Part shown: piece by piece, positions 1-9,190 of the stretch
How the letters are laid out: every line of letters begins with the position of its first letter
Numbering within the stretch: position 1 is the stretch's first letter
Source: Furcasterigmium furcatum
Lineage: Eukaryota > Ascomycota > Sordariomycetes > Glomerellales > Plectosphaerellaceae
DNA: 64,000 bases
Direction of reading: 5' to 3'
Assembly (NCBI GenBank): GCA_001599815.1
Contig: BCIA01000007.1
Span: 1,178,001 to 1,242,000, forward strand
Program-made: the position numbers and the translations under genes
Notes under the pieces: generated by a model
Seen by the model: the letters and a program-made list of their open reading frames with translations, nothing else
Told to the model about the DNA's origin: nothing
Databases searched by the model: none

Positions 1-896
1 GCCACATGTTCAGTGCCCCTGTTGCAACCCTACAAGGCTTGGCGAGGTCCCCCGCGAATGGCGAAGAGCCGCCGTTACAGTGAATGTTCGTGGGGCCAGA
101 TTCGCGACGGGACCTGACCCTCGATTGCCAGATTGTTCCTTCCGAGCCTTGGTCCGTTCAAGGGGGAAACTGTCCTTTCCATCTGCTTCCAATGAGGCCA
201 TTCACAGTCACTTTGGCCACCGCAGTGACTCACCGCCCATTGATTGGAAATACGGCCGGACCACGAGGCTGTGAGGTGCTGACCGCCAGAAAGACCGTCC
301 GTCACATCGCATTGCCATGGATCACTAAGCGCCGCGCCTTGCGGCCAAGCCTGGGAGAAGAAGTGTCCTCTGTCCGAAATAGTATAGCAGCTCAGAACCC
401 TGCATGTGGGACCCCAGGTCGTCCATCAGCTTCCCTTCTCGGAGCACCTGGGGCCGCAGCCCGGCACTTCGGAGGACCGCGGTACGAGGAGACGTCGCCT
501 TTCCGTCCGTTCGGAGGGAGGGGAGACGTCGCCTTTCGGGTGCCTTGGGGGCAAACGCAGAGACGTCTGTGTCCAGAGACGAGATGGATCTGCATGGCTC
601 TCTCTTACCCGCGGAAAATCTATGTATCTCGCGGTACAAAAAGCTTGAGCAGACGTCGCTTGATCAGCACCATCGAGGCGTCCCTCATTGGCTGCGTAGT
701 TCATGCATAGCGGCCAGCTGCAAGCCACGGATCCAGCCTCAAGAATGAGGGCCAAAAACACGTCGCAGACTAGATATATCCCAGCGGGTAGCACTTGAGC
801 AACCGAGACAACCAAGATGCTGTCATGGAATTTGTTCTTCCTAAAAGCAGGATGCATGTTGACGCTCTTGCTATGCTAGCCTCTCGTCGAGGCCAC
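1..896. other. Intergenic, no gene seen
   Basis: No open frame here has recognisable protein features. The stretch lies 3' of HBS1 (which ends at 897 on the minus strand). It holds a 16-nt direct repeat at 488-503 and 522-537 and four copies of AGACGTC (from 490, 524, 561 and 651). Confidence 0.6.
488..537. repeat. 16-nt direct repeat containing AGACGTC
   Basis: The same 16 bases occur at 488-503 and 522-537, 34 nt apart start to start. Each carries the palindrome GACGTC. Two further AGACGTC copies begin at 561 and 651. Confidence 0.7.
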
Positions 897-3509
897 CTAT
901 TCTAAAAGCCCTGCGGCAACAGTTTGCCCCCCTGATCGAAGGACCACCCGCTGGCCGACTTCCAGGGGGACCTTAGACTCCAGCCTGACGACCACCCGGG
1001 CCACCTTAGCCGGCTGTACGATCTTCGGGTTCTTCTTCTCCAACGCTCCGGTCGTCTTGTTGAGCACGGCAGGAATGGCCTCGATCCGCCCGGCGGCGTG
1101 AAGTCGGCCCCGGTGAACGTCCACGGGCATCGGCATCAGGTGGTCGAACGCCAGCACCTTCATCGTGAGCTTGTCGCTGGTCTCGATCGGGTTCGCCTTG
1201 CTGGAGATGATGTCGCCAACTCGGATATGGATCGGGTCGATCCCATACAGCGCCAGCGAGACGTTCTGGCCCGCCACCGCCCACTCCTGAGGCTCCGAGT
1301 CCACCTCGATCGATCGGATACTCGCTCCTTCGCCGCTCGGCTGGACGATGAGATCTTCTCCGGTCTGGACGGTTCCCGAGTCGATTCGGCCAAAGATGCT
1401 CAACTGGCTCTGCTGTGACCGGTAGATCTCCGAAACGGACATCCGGAAGGGCTTTTCCAGCGCCCTGGCAAGAGGCTCGGAGTCCTCAAGCGCCTGGATC
1501 AACGTGGGACCGGTGAACCAGTCCAGCCGAGGATCCTCTGATTTCTGCACCAGATTGTCGCCATTGAGACCCGAGATGGGAACAAAAGTGACGTTCTTGA
1601 GCTGGAATCCGTTGCCCTTCATGAAGCCCGACACCTGCTCCGAGATCTCATCAAACCTCTCTTTCGACCACCCAACCATGTCCAACTTGTTCACGCCGAC
1701 GATGACGCGCTGGACACCCAGACTCCTAAGAAGCAGCGCGTGCTCGCGGGTTTGGCCTCTCAAGCCCTTCTCGAAAGCACCCGTATTGGCGTCGATAACC
1801 AGAACCGCAAAATCTGCTTGGCTGGCTCCGGCAATCATGTTGGGGACGAAGTCTTGGTGACCCGGCGCATCCAAAATCGTAAACCGCGTCTTCTCCGTCT
1901 CAAACGAGTTCGTGGCAATATCGATGGTGACACCACGTTCTCGCTCTTCTTCACGCTGATCCATGACCCAGGCGAGCGCGAAGGATCCCTTGCCTATCTT
2001 GTCTGCCTGGCGACGATACCTGTCGATCAAATGCTGTTCGACAAACTTCAACTCCAGTAATAGCCGGCCCATGAGGGTGCTTTTGCCAGCGTCGACATGG
2101 CCTAGATACTGGTCAGCGATAATCACAGCCTGTTCACCTAAATAAGACGTACCAACAACCACAAAGCTGGCGCTGGGCTTGCTTGTGCTTTTCCCAAACT
2201 CGGCCAAGACATCGATCTTCTTGCTCTTCGGCGGAGGCGCTTCATCGATTGACAGGGACTCAACTTGATCTGTTGGCGGCCCATTCGTCTTGGATTTGGC
2301 GTCGGTCTTGGCCGCCTTCTTTGCTGCGGTGGCACTCTTCGCGGCCGCGGCGTCAAATTTGTTCATAGACGCTAGAGATAGACAATCAGAGTTAGTCTGT
2401 CATTGACTCTTTGCCATGCGCGAACCTTGGGCCTGGGCAGCAAGAACGACATCGTCGGGGCTGGGCTGATCAAACGCTGCAGGGTTGAACAGGGCAGACT
2501 TGGTGTAGGGCAGAGGCATGCTGTGGGCTGCGAGCCGCTGAGAGCCGCTGGACAGGCCGCACAAAACGTGCGCGAAGGCGGATGGCTGCGGCGGCTCGAT
2601 TCTGGGCTCTTCCTCGACTACTTCTTCGCCCGGGTGCCCCGCCTCTGGGGCTTGCTGGTCCTCAAGATCGGCAACAACAGGTTTCTCTGGCGACCTGGTT
2701 CGGTTCTGCTGTTCAGAGGGAGTTGACAGCCCAGGAGAAGAGGAGGACTCTGCTGCGATTTTCTGGCGCTTCGCAAGAATGCCAGAAACTGGCTTCGAGC
2801 CGGTCTCTGGCCCATTTTCGCTGAGGCTGAGCCTGGAAAGCCGCTTCTGAGTCCGGTCCTCCTGTTCCTCTGACTTCTTGCTGGTTTCTGTCTTCTTCTT
2901 CCGAGCGGCAGCGAGAGCCTGCAGCTTTGAGAGCTTTGGTCCGTCGCCTCCACCAAGCAATCCGCCAGGTAGACGAAGTGGCGGGATAAAGGTGGCCTCC
3001 CGGTGTTGAGGTATATTGAGCCAGGGCATATCCTTGAAGTAGAACGAGGGTGGCAGCTGATCCAGTTCGATGGGATACGGGTTCGTGAAGCCAAAGCCGC
3101 CTGTCTGCCGTCCACAACCGTCTGCCAAACTCTCAACTTCTGCAATGGCAACCCCTGCGCAGCGCGGCGGAAACAGAGAAATACAAGACGTTGAAATACA
3201 GGAAATGCACGTACGCTCTTTTGACTTCTTCGGCTCGGCCTTGGGAGCTGGCGGGGCTGCAACGAACTTCTTCTGTAGGTAGGCCACCGTCTTCTCAATG
3301 TCGTAGTAGTAGTACCATAGTGATTCGTGGATCTGATCCGTCGGCACCTTGCTGGAATCGCTGCCTAGCAAGGCTCTGACGTCTTCTGTGCCCTTGGCGA
3401 GGGCTTCGCGGTCTTCTGGACTGAGCTGCTCTCCCTCTTCGGCGTCTGCGTCGAATTCGTCGAGCTCGGCCTCATAATCCAGGTTCCGGACAGCCTGGTG
3501 GCGAGACAT
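897..3509 (-). CDS. HBS1: Hbs1-like translational GTPase (Dom34/Pelota partner)
   Basis: Hbs1 is an eRF3/eEF1A-family GTPase that with Dom34 rescues stalled ribosomes in no-go and non-stop decay in the cytoplasm. Inferred exons are 3509-3215, 3154-2426, 2371-2153 and 2101-897, about 815 aa. The N-terminus is the acidic HBS1_N helical domain (residues ~1-80, with the WYYYYDIEKTVAYL segment). A disordered linker carries SKLQALAAARKKK. The GTPase core starts near residue 412: G1 GHVDAGKST, G2 RGVTID, G3 DAPGH, G4 NKLD, followed by the two beta-barrel domains. Intron 2102-2152 (51 nt, GTACGT donor) is in frame; removing it restores the G1 motif, so it is well supported. The 5' intron (60 nt) is in frame and its acceptor is uncertain. 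Intron 2372-2425 could use either of two donors. It diverges from CCT5 across 376 bp. Confidence 0.93.
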
Positions 3510-3885
3510 CGCGAGGATTGTGCGTATTTGGTTACGGTGTTGAAGGTATGAAGGTGTGATGAATCAGGCCGACTTTAGCCCAGCGCATTTCGTCAGTCAA
3601 GTCATGGATGGAGGGGCAACGGTCTGCCATGGTGGCGGGGTAGTACCCACCCGCTGCAGGAAGGCGGTGAGCACCGGAATTTTAGTGTGGCCGGTGCACC
3701 GAGCTGGAACAGGGGGGAAACGCGCAGGCACCACCGATTATTAGAAATTTTGGGTGGACTCTGGGACAGCTCCTATTGTCCACGACGTTCCATGCGATTG
3801 AGGGGCCCGACTTGACCGACTACACCACACTTTTGCCAGCAGCACATCTCGCAGTCAAGCTCCGAATCACATCCTGCTGCCCAAC
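3510..3885. promoter_or_regulatory. Divergent promoter between HBS1 and CCT5
   Basis: A 376 bp gap separates two start codons facing away from each other, so it must carry both core promoters. I see no clear TATA box. Confidence 0.6.
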
Positions 3886-5790
3886 ATGGCGTTTAGTGAG
3901 TCGCCCCGTGCCTACCGATCAGGGAGTCACCCAAGCTAACGAGACGGACAGACCTTGATATGGATAACGGTATGCTACTTGCGTTGCAAGCTCCCCGACC
4001 TCGAACAGGGTACTGACGACAGCGTTCTTGCAGCTGCGGTGATGAAGGACGAGCAGGGTCGTCCCTTCATCGTTGTCAGAGAGTACGTGTCACCCAGCCA
4101 ACCTCCTCCCACCCCGCGTCCGCTGACCCCCTCCCCACAGCCAGGGCAAGAAGAAGCGCCAGTTCGGCAACGAGGCCGTCAAGAACCACATCCTGGCCGC
4201 CAGGACAGTCGCCAACATTGTCAAGACCTCCCTCGGCCCCCGCGGCCTCGACAAGATCCTCATCTCCCCCGACGGCGATATCACGGTGACCAACGATGGC
4301 GCGACGATCCTGCAACAGATGGAGATCTCCAACCACGTTGCCAAGCTGCTCGTCGAGCTTTCCAAGTCCCAGGACGACGAGATCGGCGACGGCACAACGG
4401 GCGTCGTCGTTCTTGCTGGCGCCCTGCTCGAGCAGGCCGCCGAGCTCATCGACAAGGGCATCCACCCCATCCGCATCGCGGATGGCTACGACCAGGCTTG
4501 CGACATTGCCGTCGCCGAGCTGGACAAGATCTCCGACGTCATCGACTTCGACAAGGACGACACAGAGAACCTCGTCAAGGTCGCGCGGACAAGTTTGGGC
4601 AGCAAGATCGTGTCCAAGTCGCACGACCAGTTCGCCAACATCGCCGTCGATGCGGTGCTGTCGGTCGCGGACTTCTCCCGCAGGGACGTCGACTTTGAGC
4701 TGATCAAGGTCGACGGCAAGGTCGGCGGATCTCTGGAGGACACCGTGCTCGTCAAGGGCGTCATCATCGACAAGGATTTCTCCCACCCCCAGATGCCCTC
4801 GGAGGTCAAGGACGCCAAGATCGCCATCCTGACCTGCGCGTTCGAGCCGCCGAAGCCCAAGACCAAGCATAAGCTGGACATCACGTCGGTGGAGGAGTTC
4901 AAGAAGCTGCAGAACTACGAGCAGGAGAAGTTCCTCGAGATGATCCAGCAGATCAAGGACACGGGCGCCAACCTGGCCATCTGCCAGTGGGGCTTCGACG
5001 ACGAGGCCAACCATCTCCTCCTCCAGAACAAGCTCCCCGCCGTGCGATGGGTCGGCGGTCCCGAGATTGAGCTGATCGCCATCGCCACCAACGGCAGAAT
5101 CGTGCCCCGGTTCGAGGACCTCAGCGCCGACAAGCTCGGCAAGGCCGGCATCGTCAGGGAGGTGTCTTTCGGCACCACGAGGGAGAAGATGCTGGTGATT
5201 GAGGACTGCGCCAACACCCGTGCCGTGACGGTATTTGTGAGGGGCAGCAACAAGATGGTAAGTACTCTCGAGGAGGAGGAGGAAGAAGAAGATCCACACT
5301 CTGGGGCTATGGGCTGACAAGAAACTAGATCATCGACGAGGCCAAGAGGTCACTGCACGACGCCCTGTGTGTCGTGAGAAACCTGGTCCGCGACAACCGC
5401 GTCGTGTACGGCGGCGGTGCTGCCGAGATTGCCTGCTCGCTGGCCGTCGAGGATGCCGCCGTCAAGACACCGGGCCTGGAGCAATACGCCATGCGCGCCT
5501 TCTCCGAGGCACTGGACGCCATCCCCATGGCGCTGGCCGAGAACTCGGGTCTCAACCCCATCTCGACGCTGGCCGAGGTCAAGAGTCAGCAGGCCAAGGC
5601 CAGCCGCAAGGAGCGCGGCAGGCTGGGCGTGGACTGCATGGGCAGGAACAGCAACGACATGAAGGAAGCCTTCGTGATCGATCCCCTCATCGGAAAGAAG
5701 CAGCAGCTGCAACTGGCGACGCAGCTGTGCCGCATGGTGCTGAAGGTCAACAATGTCATCGTCTCGGGTAACGGCGACCAGGATTTCTAA
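3886..5790 (+). CDS. CCT5: T-complex protein 1 subunit epsilon (CCT5)
   Basis: Epsilon subunit of the cytosolic TRiC/CCT chaperonin that folds actin, tubulin and other proteins with ATP. Exons 3886-3895, 3952-3969, 4034-4082, 4141-5257 and 5329-5790 join to 551 aa, the family's usual length. The spliced N-terminus reads MAFNLDMDNAAVMKDEQ and runs into the epsilon-typical GKKKRQFGNEAVKNHI. Group II chaperonin signatures are present: SLGPRGLDKIL, VTNDGATIL and the ATPase loop GDGTTGVVV in the first third, and YGGGAAEIACSL near the C-terminus. The first three exons are only 10, 18 and 49 nt; each junction has a GT donor, an AG acceptor and preserves frame. The gene is divergent from HBS1, another translation/protein quality factor. 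Confidence 0.97.
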
Positions 5791-6421
5791 AAAGAAGGCG
5801 AGACGGTCGTGGCTGAACGGTGTCAAGGGGATTATACCAACTCTGTACAACGCGCTGATAGACGACGGTGTGGAGGGTGAGAGAGATACCTTAGTGAACG
5901 ACCTGCATGACTGACCGACGGGCCTGACTGAATCTGGGTGCTCCTGGGCGTGAAGTGACCGTGACTGGCACCTCCGATGCGGCAAGAGAAGCTGCGCTGC
6001 CGCATCGCGAATGCCGTAAGGGGCAACCCCGAGGGGCCGATGGACGGACCGCCCACCCTAGAAGGCGTCCAAAGATGCCCCCCTTACCGGCCCGAAGTGG
6101 GTCCCTCAGACTCCGATGCCGTCGGGTGCAAATCCTCGATTCTCCATCCATCCAGTGGATGGAGCACGTTGAGTCATTCGGTCCTTTGGCCGCAGGACGC
6201 TGCGGCGGCGTCGCTACCGTCACGTATTGCGGGCTGTGGAGCCTGTTGCGTAGTAAGAAATTCCGTCAACGGACATCCCGAAGCGCCGTCCAAGCAATTT
6301 TGGGTGGGCATCTTCATAAGGGGCGAGAGTTGGTCTGTCTGTCTGTCTGAAAACTCACGATCTTCCCTCAACCTCATCACCCTCACTCACGTCTTCGCAT
6401 CAACAGACGCCCGCCGCCACC
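5791..6421. other. Intergenic, CCT5 3' end and promoter of next gene
   Basis: No gene seen. It holds a short GTCT tandem run near 6332-6350 just upstream of the start at 6422. A weak B-box-like string near 6125 was examined as tRNA and rejected. Confidence 0.5.
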
Positions 6422-7266
6422 ATGCCGGTCACCATCCACCTCGTCCGCCACGCCCAGGGCTACCACAACCTCTCCGTGGAGAACGAGGCCCTGCCCGACC
6501 CGGACCTCACGGACCTGGGCAACAAGCAGTGCGCCGGCGTGCGCGCCAAGTTCCACTCCCACGACAAGCTCACGCACCTCGTCGCGTCCCCCATGCGCCG
6601 CACCATCTACACCTGCCTGCAGTCCTTCGGCCCGTCCGACGACGACGACTTCCAGCGCACCGCCCTCCTCCCCATCCTGGCCCTGCCCGAGATCCAGGAG
6701 GTCTCGGACAACCCCTGCGACACGGGCTCCGAGGTCCCCCGCCTCGAGGAGGAGTTCGGCGGCAAGGTCGACCTCTCCCGCGTCCCCGCGGACTGGAACG
6801 TCAAGAAGTCGGCCGACTCGCCCTGGGAGCCCACGTTCCCCAAGCTCGAGGTCCGCGCCCGCAAGGCCCGCCTCGCCCTCCGCGAGCTGGCGAAGCAGAG
6901 CGGCAAGGAGGACGTGCACATCGCCGCCGTCACGCACGGCGGCTTCCTGCACTTCCTGACCGGCGACTTCCACGGCGTGCAGCTGCCGCAGAGGTGTAAG
7001 TGTGACCCCTGAATCATGAGAGTGGTTGATGAGTGTGAACTGACGAGTATCCAGCCACGGCGTGGGAGAACTGCGAGTACCGCACGTACCGGTTCGTGGA
7101 CCCCGCGGGCGAGGACCCCGATGCCGCCATCAAGGAGACCGAGGAGAGCTGGCGCGCCAGGCTGGGCGAGACGAAGATTCCCACGGACGAGGAGCAGGCG
7201 GAGCTGCGCAGGACCTACTACCGCGAGCTGGGCGGGTTCATGAAGGTTGACAATGTCCCTAACTAA
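6422..7266 (+). CDS. Histidine phosphatase / phosphoglycerate mutase-like protein
   Basis: Two exons, 6422-6995 and 7055-7266, join to 261 aa. The phosphatase signature is at the N-terminus: LVRHAQGYHN (residues ~7-16) with the nucleophilic His in RHA. The second conserved His is in VTHGGFLHFLTGD (~residues 176-188). The arginine in SPMRRTIYT fits the phosphate pocket. The family acts on phosphosugars or other phosphoesters; the short length and lack of metabolic context prevent naming a substrate, and it is probably not glycolytic phosphoglycerate mutase. The start has a favourable context (GCCACCATGC). Intron 6996-7054 has a GTAAGT donor and restores TAWENCEYRTYRF. An AATAAA lies 78 nt after the stop. 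Confidence 0.9.
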
Positions 7267-7605
7267 GTATGAGAGAGGGGGAGAGAGATGACTACATTTG
7301 AGACTTGATCAGCACATTTTCATATAGACCAACTAGAAGAAGCAATAAATGAAAGCACATTTGGCTAGACACTACTAAGCCGCAGGCCTGTTCTCTGGAC
7401 TCTCGAGACCTGCCTGATGCTTGTCACTCGGTGCTCTGCTTGAGCACTCGTTGCTGCCGAGTTTCCAGATCAAACATAGACATTGCCATGGCAAGCTGCG
7501 ACATGCCAACATCAACAATCCTCAATATAAAACGACCGCTCCCCGTACGGCATTATGCTTCCTTTTGAGCTTCTTTCGAGCAACAATCCGGCATGACAGC
7601 CCAGC
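7267..7605. other. Intergenic with poly(A)-like signal and TATA box
   Basis: 339 bp between two plus-strand genes. AATAAA at 7344-7349 suits 3' end formation of the upstream gene. TATAAAA at 7526-7532 lies about 75 nt before the next start codon. Confidence 0.5.
7526..7532 (+). promoter_or_regulatory. TATA box of the 2EXR gene
   Basis: TATAAAA about 75 nt upstream of the ATG at 7606, a usual spacing for a fungal TATA element. Confidence 0.45.
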
Positions 7606-8628
7606 ATGCTTACTTTTCACTGCTTTCCCCAGCTCCCAACAGAGCTCCGCGATGAGATATGGACCGCAGCCGCTGGATCCGACTCGGTTCACTTCGCCAC
7701 TAACGCCGTGGACGATACGAGGACCAGCTACCAGCAGCTACGGGGAACCAACATTGAAGTCTTCATTCCCCGCCCGCCACCGGCAAGCATCGTGGGTAGC
7801 CACCAATCCGCGCAACAAGCACTCCTCCGGACATGCCAGGCCTCCCGCCGCGCGGTCCTGCGTCTCCCCGCGGTCCTGAGAAGGAGTCCCGCTGCAGAGG
7901 TACTCCAGCTCTACGACCACGACTACCATCGGCGCAGAATGGCCATCCAGGCTGAGCGGACGAGGGCCTGTGCTCTCGCCCATGGCGATGAAGGCCGAGG
8001 TGAATACCCCGCTGGGCACCCTCCGCCCAGAATCCTCGATATGCAACACTCAGCCCTTGTTCGCGCTCGCGACCTCGTCGTCCTCGACATCCGAACGAGA
8101 CCCCCGGCCACTGAGTTGGAATGGATCCTCCCCATTCAACACGTGCGATCTCTTGCCCTGCATATCTCCCCTTCCGATGAAGATCTCGTGCCAAAGCTGA
8201 GGTATCTGGGGCGCGACCTGCTCCACCTCCGCCATCGCGTCGAGGTGGTACACTTCATCATCAGCCCGACGGACATCAAACGGACAGACAAGATACCTGG
8301 ATGGGCGCTTCCCGAGGAACGTAGATCGAGGAATCCGCTGGGAGAGCTGCAAAAGGCGTTCTTGGAAATGCTAGACGCTAGCTACCACCGGGCCTTGGCG
8401 GAGACTCCTCGAGTCTTTCACTACGGGCGCCGGGAGTTCTACGTGATAGAGACGGAGAAATTGAGCCGTTTGTATCGCCGCCAGAGCCGGGTCACGCGCC
8501 TCATCCACGAGGTTTGGTACATGAAGCAGCTTTATTGCAGCCGGAGGGCTTCTATATTGAATGAAGGCGGCCGGGGACCGGAGCCTCCTGTTGTGGACTG
8601 GCGATTCATGACCTGGAGGGATACTTAA
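7606..8628 (+). CDS. 2EXR domain protein
   Basis: Single-exon frame of 340 aa. The N-terminus carries the 2EXR signature: F, then FPQLPTELRDEIW at residues ~7-19. A second typical element follows: the LLRTCQASRRAVL segment near residues 82-94, equivalent to the family's 'L..CR.SR..' region. 2EXR proteins are a large, expanded fungal family of unknown biochemical role, often compared with F-box-like proteins. No membrane segment or signal peptide is seen. The rest of the protein is charged and shows nothing else I recognise. AATAAA at 8720-8725 lies 92 nt after the stop. Confidence 0.8.
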   Translation: MLTFHCFPQLPTELRDEIWTAAAGSDSVHFATNAVDDTRTSYQQLRGTNIEVFIPRPPPASIVGSHQSAQQALLRTCQASRRAVLRLPAVLRRSPAAEVLQLYDHDYHRRRMAIQAERTRACALAHGDEGRGEYPAGHPPPRILDMQHSALVRARDLVVLDIRTRPPATELEWILPIQHVRSLALHISPSDEDLVPKLRYLGRDLLHLRHRVEVVHFIISPTDIKRTDKIPGWALPEERRSRNPLGELQKAFLEMLDASYHRALAETPRVFHYGRREFYVIETEKLSRLYRRQSRVTRLIHEVWYMKQLYCSRRASILNEGGRGPEPPVVDWRFMTWRDT

Positions 8629-9190
8629 GGTGGCATGGCAGCTCTCGTGAGAATGGCACATTGGGCTGGATACAGGTTGAGCCTTGAGAAATTGAAAGGA
8701 TTTCTCCTTGGCTTGATAGAATAAAGTGACAATGGACTGAATTCGACCCTTAATCATGTCAAGTTGCCTGCAGATGGGATGAATGAGATGAACTCTCGAG
8801 TACTGTGAGCAAATGGAGACGAGCGCTCATCAGATTGACTCCTGGTAATGCCGAACGATGGCCGAGTCGATTTCTTGTCGTTCAAGCAGCAAACTGACTG
8901 TCTCTGGCGCTCGCTCTCGAAAGGATGAGTGAAGACCTGGAATCGACGCTCTCAATATTCAGTTTCTACTCATAACTCATATCTCTAGGCCATACATTCA
9001 TTCTTCATGAGGAATGCCAGCAAGCAATATCGCATCGCCCCATGGGCCAAAACGCTCCAGACGCTCCCCTAATGCTGTTGTTGTGTGTCCAAACGCCACC
9101 GCCCGCTCCCGGTTGCTCGTCCCCTATGAAATCCATATATTGCTCAAGCGGCGGACGGAACACAAATTCCCCCAGCCCTCTGTCTCCCTG
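8629..9190. other. Convergent intergenic region
   Basis: 562 bp between the 3' ends of the 2EXR gene and the Zn2Cys6 gene. Apart from AATAAA at 8720-8725 nothing is seen. Confidence 0.5.

Noticed and set aside
84..710. 208-codon open frame at the left edge
   Set aside because: No recognisable protein features and the 16-nt repeat runs through it in different frames.
4076..5320. 414-codon frame antisense to CCT5
   Set aside because: It is the mirror of the strongly biased CCT5 coding sequence, rich in Leu, Val, Asp and Gly; no independent support.
6110..6155. tRNA-like 3' end (string GGTGCAAATCC resembling a B box)
   Set aside because: The T arm pairs poorly, the loop starts TGC instead of TTC, and no matching 5' acceptor strand is found upstream.
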